A DNA stretch of 64,000 bases from Flavobacterium keumense. Lineage in GTDB: Bacteria; Bacteroidota; Bacteroidia; Flavobacteriales; Flavobacteriaceae. A model generated the notes under the pieces. The model was not told the origin of the DNA. It ran no database searches and worked only from the letters and a program-made list of their open reading frames with translations. The position numbers and the translations under genes are program-made. Location of the stretch: assembly GCF_029866485.1 (NCBI RefSeq), contig NZ_CP092332.1:124001-188000 (forward strand), read 5' to 3'. Below, piece after piece: positions 1-9,346 of this stretch. Position 1 is the first letter of the stretch, and each line of letters starts with the position of its first letter.

Positions 1-3000
1 AATAAATGGATAGGTAGTGTAAAGGTCTGTATCACCAGCCGAATATGTTATACCATTGGCTTTTGAATAAACAGGGATAGTTAATCTTTTATATCTTATA
101 TCACCAACTTCATAATTCTTAATATCTATGGGTTTCGCAGAAATTTTAATATTTTCGCTAGAAATTCCACTCAAAAACCCACCATAGCCAGTGAAACTTG
201 GAGCAACTAAACTTAAATAATTTTCATTGCCTATTTTGGCCGTCCTAACACTAATTGGAGGTCCTGCTTCAGAACTTGCGACTGCCAAATTAGTCTTAAA
301 TGGAGTGAGATTACCATCATCATAATGTCTCGTTAACATAGGAATTGTATATTGATACTTATCCATATCCTCTAAAGAAATTATTGATGAGCTAAGATTC
401 CCAACATTTGTCAATCTAGACCCGTCACCTTCGAAATTTGTAGCTGTCAAGGTTCCTGTATTAGGTACTAAACTTAGTCTTTTACTCGCTACTTTTTGCG
501 ATAAATTTCCTGATGTTTCAGTTACAAAGGTAGGATATACAGGTTTATCATAAATTGTATCATTAGTAATTGCTATTTTAGTTGCATCAAGAGCTGATAC
601 ATTAGTCAATTTTGCCCCGTCACCTATGAAATTTGTAGCTGTCAAGGTTCCTGTTTTAGGTACAAAACTTAGTTTTGTACTTGCTATTTTTTGTGATAAA
701 TTTCCTTTTACATCAGTTACGAAGGTAGGATATACATTTTTATCAATAGTTGTATCATCAGTAATTGCTATTTTAGATGCATCAACAGCCGATATATTTG
801 TCAATTTAGACCCGTCACCTATGAAGATTTTAGCAGTTAAAGCTCCTGTTTTAGGTACAAAAGAAAGATTTTTTTCATCAGAAACATTTTGTTGTAAATT
901 TCCTTTAACTCCTGATACAAAAACAGGAAAATATGTTTTGTCAGAAGTTATTTCTTGAGTAATAGTTGCACTTTTTGCAGAAGTTGCAACAACATCTGTT
1001 AAATTACTTCCATTACCTTTTAAATATTCTGCTTTTAGTGTCCCTGTAAATTCAGGATTATTTAAATCTGCCTTTTTGTTCAATGCCGCTTGAGTCGATG
1101 TTGAAATGGGTTTGCTTGTATCGCTTGTGTTGTCAACATTGCCTAAGCCTACTTTTGCCTTATCTATTCCTGTAGCTATCTTTTCATTGGTTATAGCATT
1201 ATTAGCTATCGCAGGTGCATCTGCAGTACCTGTTAAATCGCCTTTCAATTGAATTATTCCCTTGTTAACAGTTGTAGCATCTACTACATTTTCAATAACT
1301 TTAGTATCAACATAGTCTCTAACTGCTTTCACGCTAGGATATTTATCATTAGATGTAGGGTCTGTAGAAATATCAATACTCTTATTTGCTATACTCTCCT
1401 TTAACTCCAATGCCGTTTGAGTAGCTATAGATAAAGGTTTGCTTTCATCAGATGTATTATCTACATTACCTAAATTAATATCAGTAGCAGTTAACAATAT
1501 ATTACCTGTCTTAGCGTTAACAGTTTGAACAGGTGCGTCAGGGCTTAAAAATTGAACCCAATTACTCAAAATAGTAGAGTCTGGATTAGACAAAATAAAA
1601 TTTTTTGATAAATCTGTTCTAACCGCAATACTACCTACAACCAAATTTGGTAAAGCTAACATTTCTAACTCGCTATTAACTACGTTAACAGATGAGAATG
1701 AAACTGAAGGAATTTGTGAGGATGGAATCTTTCCTGTTGCATCCAAACTAGCTACACCGCCATTGGCCCCTAACTTATTAGAATCTAATTTTAAATTCAA
1801 TGCATTTTGAGTAGCTATAGATATAGGCTTGTATTCATCAGATGTATTGTCTACTTTATCTAATCCTACTTTTGACTTATCTATTCCAGTAGCTATTTTG
1901 GAATTGCTTACAGCACCATTGGCTATCATAGGAGCATCTGCAGTACCTGTTAAATCGCCTTTTAATTTAATTATTCCCTTGTTAACAGTTGTAGCATCTA
2001 CTACATTTTCAATAACTTTAGTATCAACATAGTCTCTAACTGCTTTCACGCTAGGATATTTATCATTAGATGTTGGATCTGTAGAAATGTCAATACTCTT
2101 ATTAGCTATATTTTCCTTTAACTCCAATGCCGTTTGAGTAGCAATAGATAAAGGTTTACTTTCATCAGATGTATTATCTACATTCGCCAACCCAACTTTA
2201 GACTTGTCTATTCCTGGAGCTATCTTTTCATTTGTTATCACACCATTGCCTATAGTTGGTGCATCTGCAGTTCCAGACAAATCGCCTGCTAATTGAATTT
2301 TTCCTTTTACCGTAGGACTAGCTTCAACCACTCCTGAACTAATTTGTGTATCCACATAACTTTTAATCGCCTTTACACTTGGATATTTTTCGTCTGAAGC
2401 TTCATCTAGTGCAACATTGATACTTTTATTAGCCAAACTTTCTTTAGCCTCTAATGCAGTTTGAGTTGCAGTTGAAACTGGCTTGTTTAAATCGCTAGTG
2501 TTGTCAACATTATTCAAGCCTACCATTGCTCTATCTATACCAGATACTGTACCAGTAAAGGTTGGGGAGTCTGTATTTGCCTTTCCAGCTAATGCAGTTT
2601 GTGTAGCCTTAGAAACAGGCTTGTTTGTATCAGAAGTATTATCAACATTACCCAAGCCAATCATAGATTTTGTTATTCCTGATACAGTACCTGTAAAGGT
2701 TGGTGAAGCTAAATTCGCCTTTGAACTCAGTGCCGTTTGTGTAGCTGTCGAAATAGGCTTACTTAAATCGCTAGTATTGTCAACATTGCCTAAACCTACC
2801 TTTAACTTATCTATACCTGAAGCTATCTTAGCATTTGTTACAGCACCATCTGCTATCAGAGGGGCATCTGAGGTACCTGTCAAATCGCCTGCAAGTAGAA
2901 TTTTACCTTTTATATTTGAACTTGCATCTACAACTCCAGAACTAACTTGTTGATCCACATAATCTTTTATTGCTTTCACAGTTGGGTACTTCACATTTGA

Positions 3001-4617
3001 AGTGCCATCTGTTGAAATGTCAGAACTCTTATTGGTTAAGTCCTCTTTCAAATTTAAAGACACTTGTGTTAAAATTGAAACTGGCTTATCAATATCCGAA
3101 GTATTATCAATTTTATCTAAAAAAATATCTTTAGGAGTAAGTTGTACAATCCCTGTTTTTCCATTTACTGCTTGCACAGGCGCATCAGGACTCAATAATT
3201 CAACCCAACTGTCACGCAAAGTACTATTGGGATATGACAAAATATAATTTTTGGAAACATCTGTTCGAATCACTACAGTTCCAATAGAAGGATTAACCAA
3301 AGTTAGCATTTCTGTTTCATTATTTAATACTAAAACTGATGTAAAAGAAATAGGAGGAAGTTGTGTTGATGGAATTCTACCGTCTACATCTAACATTGCA
3401 ATACCATAACTAGAACCCAACAAATCAGTTCCTAATTTCATATCCAAAACTTGTTGAGTTTTGGCAGAAATTGGCTTATCAATGTCTGAAGTGTTATCTA
3501 CTTGATCTAATCCTACTTTTGCCTTGTCTATACCTGATGCTATCTTAGAATTGGTTACAACACCATCAGCTATTGTTGGCGCATCTGCGGCACCTGTTAG
3601 ATCACCTGCTAGTTGTATTTTACCCTTAACAGTAGAACTAGCATCAACAACTCCTGCACTTGATATAGCATCAACGTAACTCTTAACTGCTTTTACAGTT
3701 GGGTATTTATCATCAGAGGTAGCGTCTGTGGTAATATCGATACTCTTATTCGCCAAACCCTCTTTTAAAGCTAATTGAGTTTGTGTTTCTTTTGAAATGG
3801 GCTTGTTTAAATCGCTTGTGTTGTCAACATTATTCAAGCCTACCATTGATTTATCTATACCAGATACTGTCCCTGTAAAGGTTGGTGAAGCTAAATTAGC
3901 CTTTGCATCCAAGGCAGTTTGTGTTTCTTTTGAAATGGGCTTGTTTAAATCGCTTGTGTTGTCAACATTATTCAAGCCTACCATTGATTTATCTATACCA
4001 GATACTGTCCCTGTAAAGGTTGGTGAAGCTAAATTAGCCTTTGCATCCAAGGCAGTTTGAGTAGCTGTTGAAACAGGTTTGTTGGCATCAGATGTATTGT
4101 TAACTTGATCTAAAGACAAATTAGTTAAGGCCTCTAACTTTGTAGACGCTCCAGTTCCTCCATTTGAAATACCAACAACTCCAGAAACATTATTTGCAGT
4201 TATAGCATTAAATGCAAAAGGTGCAGAAGAAAAAGATTGCTCACTAATCAATTCAAAGGAACTACAAGCAGAAGTAATATCCAATTCAACCTTTAAATTT
4301 TTATCTGTTGTATTCCATCTAATTGAAGAAAAAGAGGAAGCAAAGCCCCCAATTTGGTTTCCTTTACCAATAGTAACATTGACTACACCATATTGATTCG
4401 TACTAGTCTTAATTATCTCTTGATATTCAAGAGCATTAGAAGAATCTGAAAAACTAAATCGCAAACAAATTTCAGAATTTATTAAGGGTGAAGATGATAC
4501 CTGTACACCTGGAAGTGTTTGGACATTTGGTCTAACAATAACTGCCTGATAAGCAATACCATTAGTTTGTGAATAGATTAGCGATGAAAATAGTAAGAAA
4601 AGTATATATTTTTTCAT
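1..4617 (-). CDS. Giant tail-fibre-like repeat protein, partial (C-terminus beyond window)
   Basis: The frame is open from an ATG at 4617 to the window edge, giving at least 1539 codons without a stop in the lines I read. The product begins with a signal peptide (MKKYILFLLFSSLIYSQ), then an N-terminal domain also found in its paralogue at 9347-16063 (GIAYQAVIVRPNVQTLPGV). The rest is built from repeats such as GLNNVDNTSDLNKPIS and SPTFTGTVSGI, the style of phage long tail fibres and Bacteroidota surface beta-strand-repeat proteins. It is the last visible gene of a module with the barrel at 4638-5273 and the T9SS-sorted protein at 5277-5768. The likely role is a secreted or surface-attached fibre, by inference only. 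The C-terminal export or anchoring signal is outside the window. Confidence 0.85.
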   Translation of the reverse strand, partial: MKKYILFLLFSSLIYSQTNGIAYQAVIVRPNVQTLPGVQVSSSPLINSEICLRFSFSDSSNALEYQEIIKTSTNQYGVVNVTIGKGNQIGGFASSFSSIRWNTTDKNLKVELDITSACSSFELISEQSFSSAPFAFNAITANNVSGVVGISNGGTGASTKLEALTNLSLDQVNNTSDANKPVSTATQTALDAKANLASPTFTGTVSGIDKSMVGLNNVDNTSDLNKPISKETQTALDAKANLASPTFTGTVSGIDKSMVGLNNVDNTSDLNKPISKETQTQLALKEGLANKSIDITTDATSDDKYPTVKAVKSYVDAISSAGVVDASSTVKGKIQLAGDLTGAADAPTIADGVVTNSKIASGIDKAKVGLDQVDNTSDIDKPISAKTQQVLDMKLGTDLLGSSYGIAMLDVDGRIPSTQLPPISFTSVLVLNNETEMLTLVNPSIGTVVIRTDVSKNYILSYPNSTLRDSWVELLSPDAPVQAVNGKTGIVQLTPKDIFLDKIDNTSDIDKPVSILTQVSLNLKEDLTNKSSDISTDGTSNVKYPTVKAIKDYVDQQVSSGVVDASSNIKGKILLAGDLTGTSDAPLIADGAVTNAKIASGIDKLKVGLGNVDNTSDLSKPISTATQTALSSKANLASPTFTGTVSGITKSMIGLGNVDNTSDTNKPVSKATQTALAGKANTDSPTFTGTVSGIDRAMVGLNNVDNTSDLNKPVSTATQTALEAKESLANKSINVALDEASDEKYPSVKAIKSYVDTQISSGVVEASPTVKGKIQLAGDLSGTADAPTIGNGVITNEKIAPGIDKSKVGLANVDNTSDESKPLSIATQTALELKENIANKSIDISTDPTSNDKYPSVKAVRDYVDTKVIENVVDATTVNKGIIKLKGDLTGTADAPMIANGAVSNSKIATGIDKSKVGLDKVDNTSDEYKPISIATQNALNLKLDSNKLGANGGVASLDATGKIPSSQIPSVSFSSVNVVNSELEMLALPNLVVGSIAVRTDLSKNFILSNPDSTILSNWVQFLSPDAPVQTVNAKTGNILLTATDINLGNVDNTSDESKPLSIATQTALELKESIANKSIDISTDPTSNDKYPSVKAVRDYVDTKVIENVVDATTVNKGIIQLKGDLTGTADAPAIANNAITNEKIATGIDKAKVGLGNVDNTSDTSKPISTSTQAALNKKADLNNPEFTGTLKAEYLKGNGSNLTDVVATSAKSATITQEITSDKTYFPVFVSGVKGNLQQNVSDEKNLSFVPKTGALTAKIFIGDGSKLTNISAVDASKIAITDDTTIDKNVYPTFVTDVKGNLSQKIASTKLSFVPKTGTLTATNFIGDGAKLTNVSALDATKIAITNDTIYDKPVYPTFVTETSGNLSQKVASKRLSLVPNTGTLTATNFEGDGSRLTNVGNLSSSIISLEDMDKYQYTIPMLTRHYDDGNLTPFKTNLAVASSEAGPPISVRTAKIGNENYLSLVAPSFTGYGGFLSGISSENIKISAKPIDIKNYEVGDIRYKRLTIPVYSKANGITYSAGDTDLYTTYPFI
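3779..4054 (-). repeat. 138-bp tandem duplication inside the giant gene
   Basis: Two adjacent copies (3779-3916 and 3917-4054) appear identical by eye. Each adds 46 residues of the NVDNTSD/FTGTVSGI repeat in frame. This suggests recent unequal recombination within the coding region. Confidence 0.85.
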
Positions 4618-4637
4618 AATTTATTTATATTGTTTAA

Positions 4638-5273
4638 TTATTGAATACTGTTTTTTATATTAAAAATTACACCTAAACAAATACGATTTGTTGATATAGA
4701 AAATTTTTCTGAACCATTTAGTGTTGGATTAAAACTATATATGTAATCATAACCCAAACTAAATCCTCCATAATCAGATGCAAAATATTTGACCTGAAGT
4801 CCTGCAACTCCACCAATAAAAATTCCCTTAAATGAATTTGTCTTTTTCAAATCAAAAATTTCACTACCCAATTCTTGCTTTCCATGAATCATCTTAGAAA
4901 TAGTAGTTCCTAATTTCAAATCCAATTTGATTTTCTTTGAATTTAGTACTTGTAATAAAAGTGAATTATCGAACCCTACATATAATGTTTTCCAATGCAC
5001 TAACAAATTTTTGTTATAAACAGATGCATTAAACTCATCAAATGAAAACTCAGAATCATAGACTATTGGAAATTTGTTTAATTTGTATTTTAGTAGTTTA
5101 GAATACCCCATAGAATATGTATTTCCAAACTCAGAACTTAAATTTGAGGCCGTACTACCAAACTCATTGGTATACGAATAATTTGTTAAATTTTTACCTG
5201 TTTTAATAAAAATTGATTTCTGAGAATGTGCTCCAATACACATCAATAAAAAAAAATAAAGAGAATATTTCAT
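4638..5273 (-). CDS. Predicted outer-membrane beta-barrel protein of the fibre module
   Basis: A 211-residue product with an N-terminal signal peptide (MKYSLYFFLLMCIGAHSQ). The body is rich in alternating aromatic and polar strands and ends in a typical terminal strand (ISTNRICLGVIFNIKN), which suggests a small barrel of 8 to 10 strands. It is clearly paralogous to 16081-16743 (shared SIFxKxGxNLTxYSYTNE and GYxxxxxFNPxLNxSEKFSI patterns) and more weakly to 7461-8081. It lies 4 bp after the T9SS-sorted gene and 20 bp before the giant fibre gene, so the three are probably co-transcribed. A SprF-like helper role for the neighbouring giant protein is possible, but no PorP/SprF signature was recognised. 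Confidence 0.7.
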   Translation of the reverse strand: MKYSLYFFLLMCIGAHSQKSIFIKTGKNLTNYSYTNEFGSTASNLSSEFGNTYSMGYSKLLKYKLNKFPIVYDSEFSFDEFNASVYNKNLLVHWKTLYVGFDNSLLLQVLNSKKIKLDLKLGTTISKMIHGKQELGSEIFDLKKTNSFKGIFIGGVAGLQVKYFASDYGGFSLGYDYIYSFNPTLNGSEKFSISTNRICLGVIFNIKNSIQ

Positions 5274-5276
5274 AAA

Positions 5277-5768
5277 TTAAAGTTTTAAAAGTTTATTAGT
5301 GTAATTAAAATTCGAAGAGGAAAGTTTAATGATATACTTCCCAGAAACAAGAATTTGAGAAAGGTCTAATGACATCAATTTCCCAATAATTTTTTTATCC
5401 CCTTTATATATAACTCTACCAGATATATCAAATATTTCTAATGTAATAACTTCATTAAAATATTTAGTAAACTCAAAATTTAAAATTGTTTCAACTGGAT
5501 TCGGATACATTATTGTAATCGAATTATCTAATGAATTTGGCAGAGTCAAAACTTTAGAATTATTCCAATTCAATGATTGTTGAAATCCTTGTTGAACATA
5601 ATAATTTGAACTTGTATGACTGGCGAAAACACCAAACTGACCAATCGTCTGACTTACATATGTCCCATTGGATGTTTGCATACTGCTTCCAAGTGAAGAG
5701 ATTACCTGATGATGCAATACCTGAGAATGAGAAGCGATGTAAAATAAAAACATGATAATTCTGCACAT
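5277..5768 (-). CDS. Small secreted protein with T9SS type A sorting domain
   Basis: The 163-residue product has a short N-terminal hydrophobic segment (IIMFLFYIASHSQ) and a central segment LHHQVISSLGSSM...YVSQTIGQFGV...YVQQGFQQSL seen in many Bacteroidota T9SS cargo proteins. The C-terminal ~75 residues match the type A sorting domain: MYPNPVETILNFEF, then IFDISGRVIYKG, then GKYIIKLSS, ending in NKLLKL. It should cross the outer membrane through the T9SS, whose core genes gldKLMN lie at 37374-41965. It is the first gene of the left module and is paralogous to 16747-17247. Function beyond export is unknown. Confidence 0.8.
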   Translation of the reverse strand: MCRIIMFLFYIASHSQVLHHQVISSLGSSMQTSNGTYVSQTIGQFGVFASHTSSNYYVQQGFQQSLNWNNSKVLTLPNSLDNSITIMYPNPVETILNFEFTKYFNEVITLEIFDISGRVIYKGDKKIIGKLMSLDLSQILVSGKYIIKLSSSNFNYTNKLLKL

Positions 5769-7460
5769 GACCTTAAAATTTAGTTATGCAAATCAAAATA
5801 AAAATGGAGAAATTAGTTTTTAACGAAAAAAAAATAGCAGAAAACAGTGGATGTTTTGTGTAAAATAGTGATGAATACTAATTACTTATGAACTCAAAAG
5901 GATAGAATATATATTTAAAGATGACTTTAATTTAAATCACATGTAAATAACACACTGATTTAGTCAACTACTTTGAAATGCTTTTAGCTATTATTAGACA
6001 AAATAATTAAGAAAACTATAAAGAAACTGAAAATATGGAAAAATACATTGAATTGATAAACAGTCACATAAGAGAAATTTTAGTATAGAATATAAAATAC
6101 AAATCTATATTGAAACATAAATTTCTGAAAATATATCTTGAAGAATTAATTTTGGAAAGTTACCATAAATTAATCCCATTTATATAAAAGCCAAACTAAA
6201 TATAGAAGTTGTTGACTAGGACTTTTAATTAATTTTTCAAAAGAAATAACTGTTATGAAGTTGTAGTACTTAAGAAATAAAATAAGGGTTTAATTGAAAA
6301 ATAAAAATTAAGTAAATCGATTTTCAATTCATATATAGCCTAATAACAATTTAATAATATACAAATACATGAAATAAATGAAAATAAAATATCAAAAAAT
6401 CAATCATTGATTCTCATTCAGAAATAGGGTAAACAGACAATTGCTTGAGGTTGAAACTGTCAAGAAAAATAATTTACAATTTGTATAATGCTTAAAGTAA
6501 TAACCAAAATATAGTTTGGCTTCCAACCTAAAGAGTGACAAATAGACAATGATTCTGCATACTATAATTGAATAAAACTTAATTAGGAAATCGCTTTGAA
6601 TTATCCAAATTTATGGAAACATGACTTGGGTGTAAATTGAAAGATGACTCACAAACATCCATATCAGAATCAAAGAATTAAAAAATTAAAAATCAAGAAG
6701 TTTAATTTATACCATCACTTCTTTAACTTTTTGGAGGCATTGAATAAAATTAAAAAAAGGTTATTAGGTACCTATAATCTAAGTCTGATCTTAATATTGA
6801 TTTTTGAGACAAAACTTTACAAAGTTGCATTCAATTAGATTATGTAAAAATAACAGTTTAAATAATAATTTGAATTCTAACATATCCAAAATAAATATCT
6901 AAAAACTACAAGTAGTATTGCATTAAACTTAAATTGAATTAATGTTATCAATTGTAACATATAATAGTACGAATCTATATCATAACATATACAGGGAAAA
7001 AAGAGGTCATATAATAATATATACCTTTAAAAGACCAGATAACACTTTGATTAAGAACAAATAGAAATTGCAAAATATACAATAATGAAAAACATAAGAA
7101 AGGATTAACCTACTAATTAAAGGGTTAAATATTCTAGTGAAGAATCAAGATTAAGGAACGGAAAAATTAAAAGAAATTTGAAATTAAGAATCGCAAAAAT
7201 GAAAAAAAATTCAAGAAAAATTATCCTCAAATTATTAACTTAATATTCTATTTTAGAATTTTACATTAGTTCAAACTCTTAGAAAATTAATAATCAACAT
7301 AATTGAATAAAGTTCTAAAAGGTAAGCGAATATTAATAAATGAACGAGAAAAAAATTCAAAAAAACAGCTTTAAATTGATATTTAAAATGAATTCAAATA
7401 CACCTTAAATTGAAAAAACTCTAAAAAAATCTCGTGTAAATAAATTTTGAACAAACTGCT
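5769..7460. other. 1.7-kb AT-rich stretch without convincing genes
   Basis: No ORF here has signal-peptide, domain or codon features that persuade me. A 64-codon plus-strand ORF at 6644-6838 looks random (Lys/Ile/Leu-rich). The stretch separates the two fibre modules and must contain the promoter of the left module near 5769. No recognisable protein remnant was read. Confidence 0.5.
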
Positions 7461-8081
7461 TTAAAAATACAACCCAAACTGAATTTGATGATTTAAAAAT
7501 GATAATTTTTCATTTGATGAATTATCAAATTTAATTACTTTGTTAAATGAATACCCAATACTTACCGAAGTGTTTTTAAAATAGGAATACTTAAAATCAA
7601 TCCCAAATGATGGAGCAATAAAAATACCTTTAAATTCATTTTCATTAGCCAGATTAAACCCAACCCCATCAATAGCCTGATTCCCAGAAAGTAATGTTGA
7701 AAATCCAATGCCTACTTTAGGTATTATATTCAAATCATTATCTGGAAAAAGAGAATAATACAAGATGCCCTGTGTTCCCAAAAACTGGGTATCCCATGTG
7801 TATTTATTAACTACATTCCCTCCAGTAGCATTAAAATCATTTAATACAACAGAAGCTGAATAAAAAAAACGGTAATAATTACAACGACAATGATTAAAGT
7901 AATGTAAATAGCCAAACTCAAAAAAGTTGCCAGCCCCACTCCTTAAAGTGGGATTAGGTAAACCCTTACTGTTCAAATAATCAAATGTTGTAAAATTTTT
8001 ACCAGTTTTAAAATAAAATTCTTGTGAAAAAACTGCATTGTAAAGTAAGAACACAATTACAAAAACTCTAACTTTATACAT
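7461..8081 (-). CDS. Predicted outer-membrane beta-barrel protein, third paralogue
   Basis: A 206-residue product with a signal peptide (VFVIVFLLYNAVFSQ) and the same plan as the barrels at 4638 and 16081: EFYFKTGKNFTTFDYLN near the N-terminus, the NEFKGIFIAPSFGI segment two thirds along, and a terminal strand LNHQIQFGLYF. It carries an unusual CRCNYYRFF patch near residue 65. It starts 6 bp after the PI-PLC gene and is the last gene of the minus-strand run 17247 to 7461, so it is probably translated from the same message. Function unknown; outer-membrane location is inferred from the strand pattern. Confidence 0.65.
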   Translation of the reverse strand: MYKVRVFVIVFLLYNAVFSQEFYFKTGKNFTTFDYLNSKGLPNPTLRSGAGNFFEFGYLHYFNHCRCNYYRFFYSASVVLNDFNATGGNVVNKYTWDTQFLGTQGILYYSLFPDNDLNIIPKVGIGFSTLLSGNQAIDGVGFNLANENEFKGIFIAPSFGIDFKYSYFKNTSVSIGYSFNKVIKFDNSSNEKLSFLNHQIQFGLYF

Positions 8082-8087
8082 AAAGGA

Positions 8088-9320
8088 TTATTTAAAATTA
8101 TTATTATATACAGCTCTTATTAAATCATTTGAAGGAAAATCAAAAAAAGTTATTCCAAATCCTACATTATATTTTAACTGTTTGGAACCATTTAAATAAA
8201 TCGTTTTTGAAGCATCATAATTTTTGATTATTTCATTTAAAAAAAACATATTCATACTTTTAGAATAATCATTAGGAGTAGTAACAACCCCAGACATTGA
8301 AATAAAATTAAACGAAAAAGGAGTTTTTGTATTTATCCCTCTAAAAGTATTTTTTGCCATTTGAATTGCGAGCTCATTTCGTTTAACCATAAATTCATTA
8401 ATCAATCCCTTTTTAACTTTTTCGTCTTCGTATTTGGATGAGTACCATGTGTTTTTATAATAATCCTGAATTAGTAAAAGAGGATTAGTTGTAGGTAGTA
8501 ATTGAACCTTTTTCAAATTATCTCCATAAAACCCTACAGATACAGAATTAATTTTAGAGAAAGACTTCGGAAACTTAGAGTAATCATAAAATAATAATGC
8601 TTTGCCTCTTAAATCACTAATTCGAATTTTATTATTTACATTGATATTCTTAGTAAACATAGTAGCATATTCCTTGTTAATTTCTTGTGCAATTAAAAAT
8701 TGCGTTAAAAAATTTTCAAGTTTAACATTATTCTTGTAGGTATTGTACTCATTTAAAAAAGACACATTCTCTTTTCTATAATCTGGTAAATCACATTCTG
8801 CACCAGTGTCTCTAGAAATCTTTATTAATACTGTTTCTGTAGGATTGACTTTTAAAAATTGTTTTACATTAAGTAAAACATCATTAAAACTTGTAGCACT
8901 AATAAATGTATGGCTCAATTTCAAATTAAAGTTATAAACAGAACCGGTCCCTTGAGGTGTAACGCGAATGTCTAAAAAACGAATCCCTGCATTTAATTGA
9001 GCGCTTATTGACAAATCTTGACATTTTGCTAAAGGCATTAAATCATGTGTGCCAGAATCATGAGTGGCTGGTATTGAAACATCTCTAATATCTATGTCAT
9101 CCGTTAAAGATTCCATCCAGTTATTACTGCCTATATTCTTAATAGGTATTCTGCTTTTAAAAGTTAAACCTACAACACTAGTTGTATTTTGCCCGGAAGG
9201 AACTTTCCCATCTTCAGTCAAGTTGTCATTTGAACACGAGTACTGCCCTAAAAACAAAGCAAAAAATAGTCCAAAATAAAAAGGTTTATTGAAAGAATAA
9301 TTATATGTCTTTATATTCAT
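8088..9320 (-). CDS. PI-PLC X-domain phosphodiesterase, predicted lipoprotein
   Basis: A 410-residue protein. The N-terminal hydrophobic segment ends in a lipobox-like FLGQYSC (Cys29), suggesting a lipid-anchored enzyme. The catalytic X-domain signature is present: SIPATHDSGT with His87, GIRFLDIRV with Asp117 and Arg119, and KLSHTF with His137. These match the two catalytic histidines and the Asp/Arg pair of bacterial phosphatidylinositol-specific phospholipase C. Family members cleave glycerophosphoinositol-type lipids or GPI-like anchors; the substrate here is unknown. It lies 26 bp after the giant fibre gene and 6 bp before a barrel gene, so it appears to be an inserted member of the surface module. 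The left module has no counterpart within the window. Confidence 0.85.
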   Translation of the reverse strand: MNIKTYNYSFNKPFYFGLFFALFLGQYSCSNDNLTEDGKVPSGQNTTSVVGLTFKSRIPIKNIGSNNWMESLTDDIDIRDVSIPATHDSGTHDLMPLAKCQDLSISAQLNAGIRFLDIRVTPQGTGSVYNFNLKLSHTFISATSFNDVLLNVKQFLKVNPTETVLIKISRDTGAECDLPDYRKENVSFLNEYNTYKNNVKLENFLTQFLIAQEINKEYATMFTKNINVNNKIRISDLRGKALLFYDYSKFPKSFSKINSVSVGFYGDNLKKVQLLPTTNPLLLIQDYYKNTWYSSKYEDEKVKKGLINEFMVKRNELAIQMAKNTFRGINTKTPFSFNFISMSGVVTTPNDYSKSMNMFFLNEIIKNYDASKTIYLNGSKQLKYNVGFGITFFDFPSNDLIRAVYNNNFK

Positions 9321-9346
9321 TTTTAAATTAATTTAAATTAAAAAAA

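Noticed and set aside
626..4060. Plus-strand ORFs rich in repeated KPTIDLSIPDTVPVKVG-type peptides
   Set aside because: They are antisense to the giant fibre gene, and their repetition simply mirrors the repeats of the minus-strand frame. The same holds for plus-strand ORFs at 9558-15842.
6644..6838. 64-codon plus-strand ORF
   Set aside because: Random-looking Lys/Ile/Leu composition, no domain, no signal peptide, isolated in AT-rich DNA.
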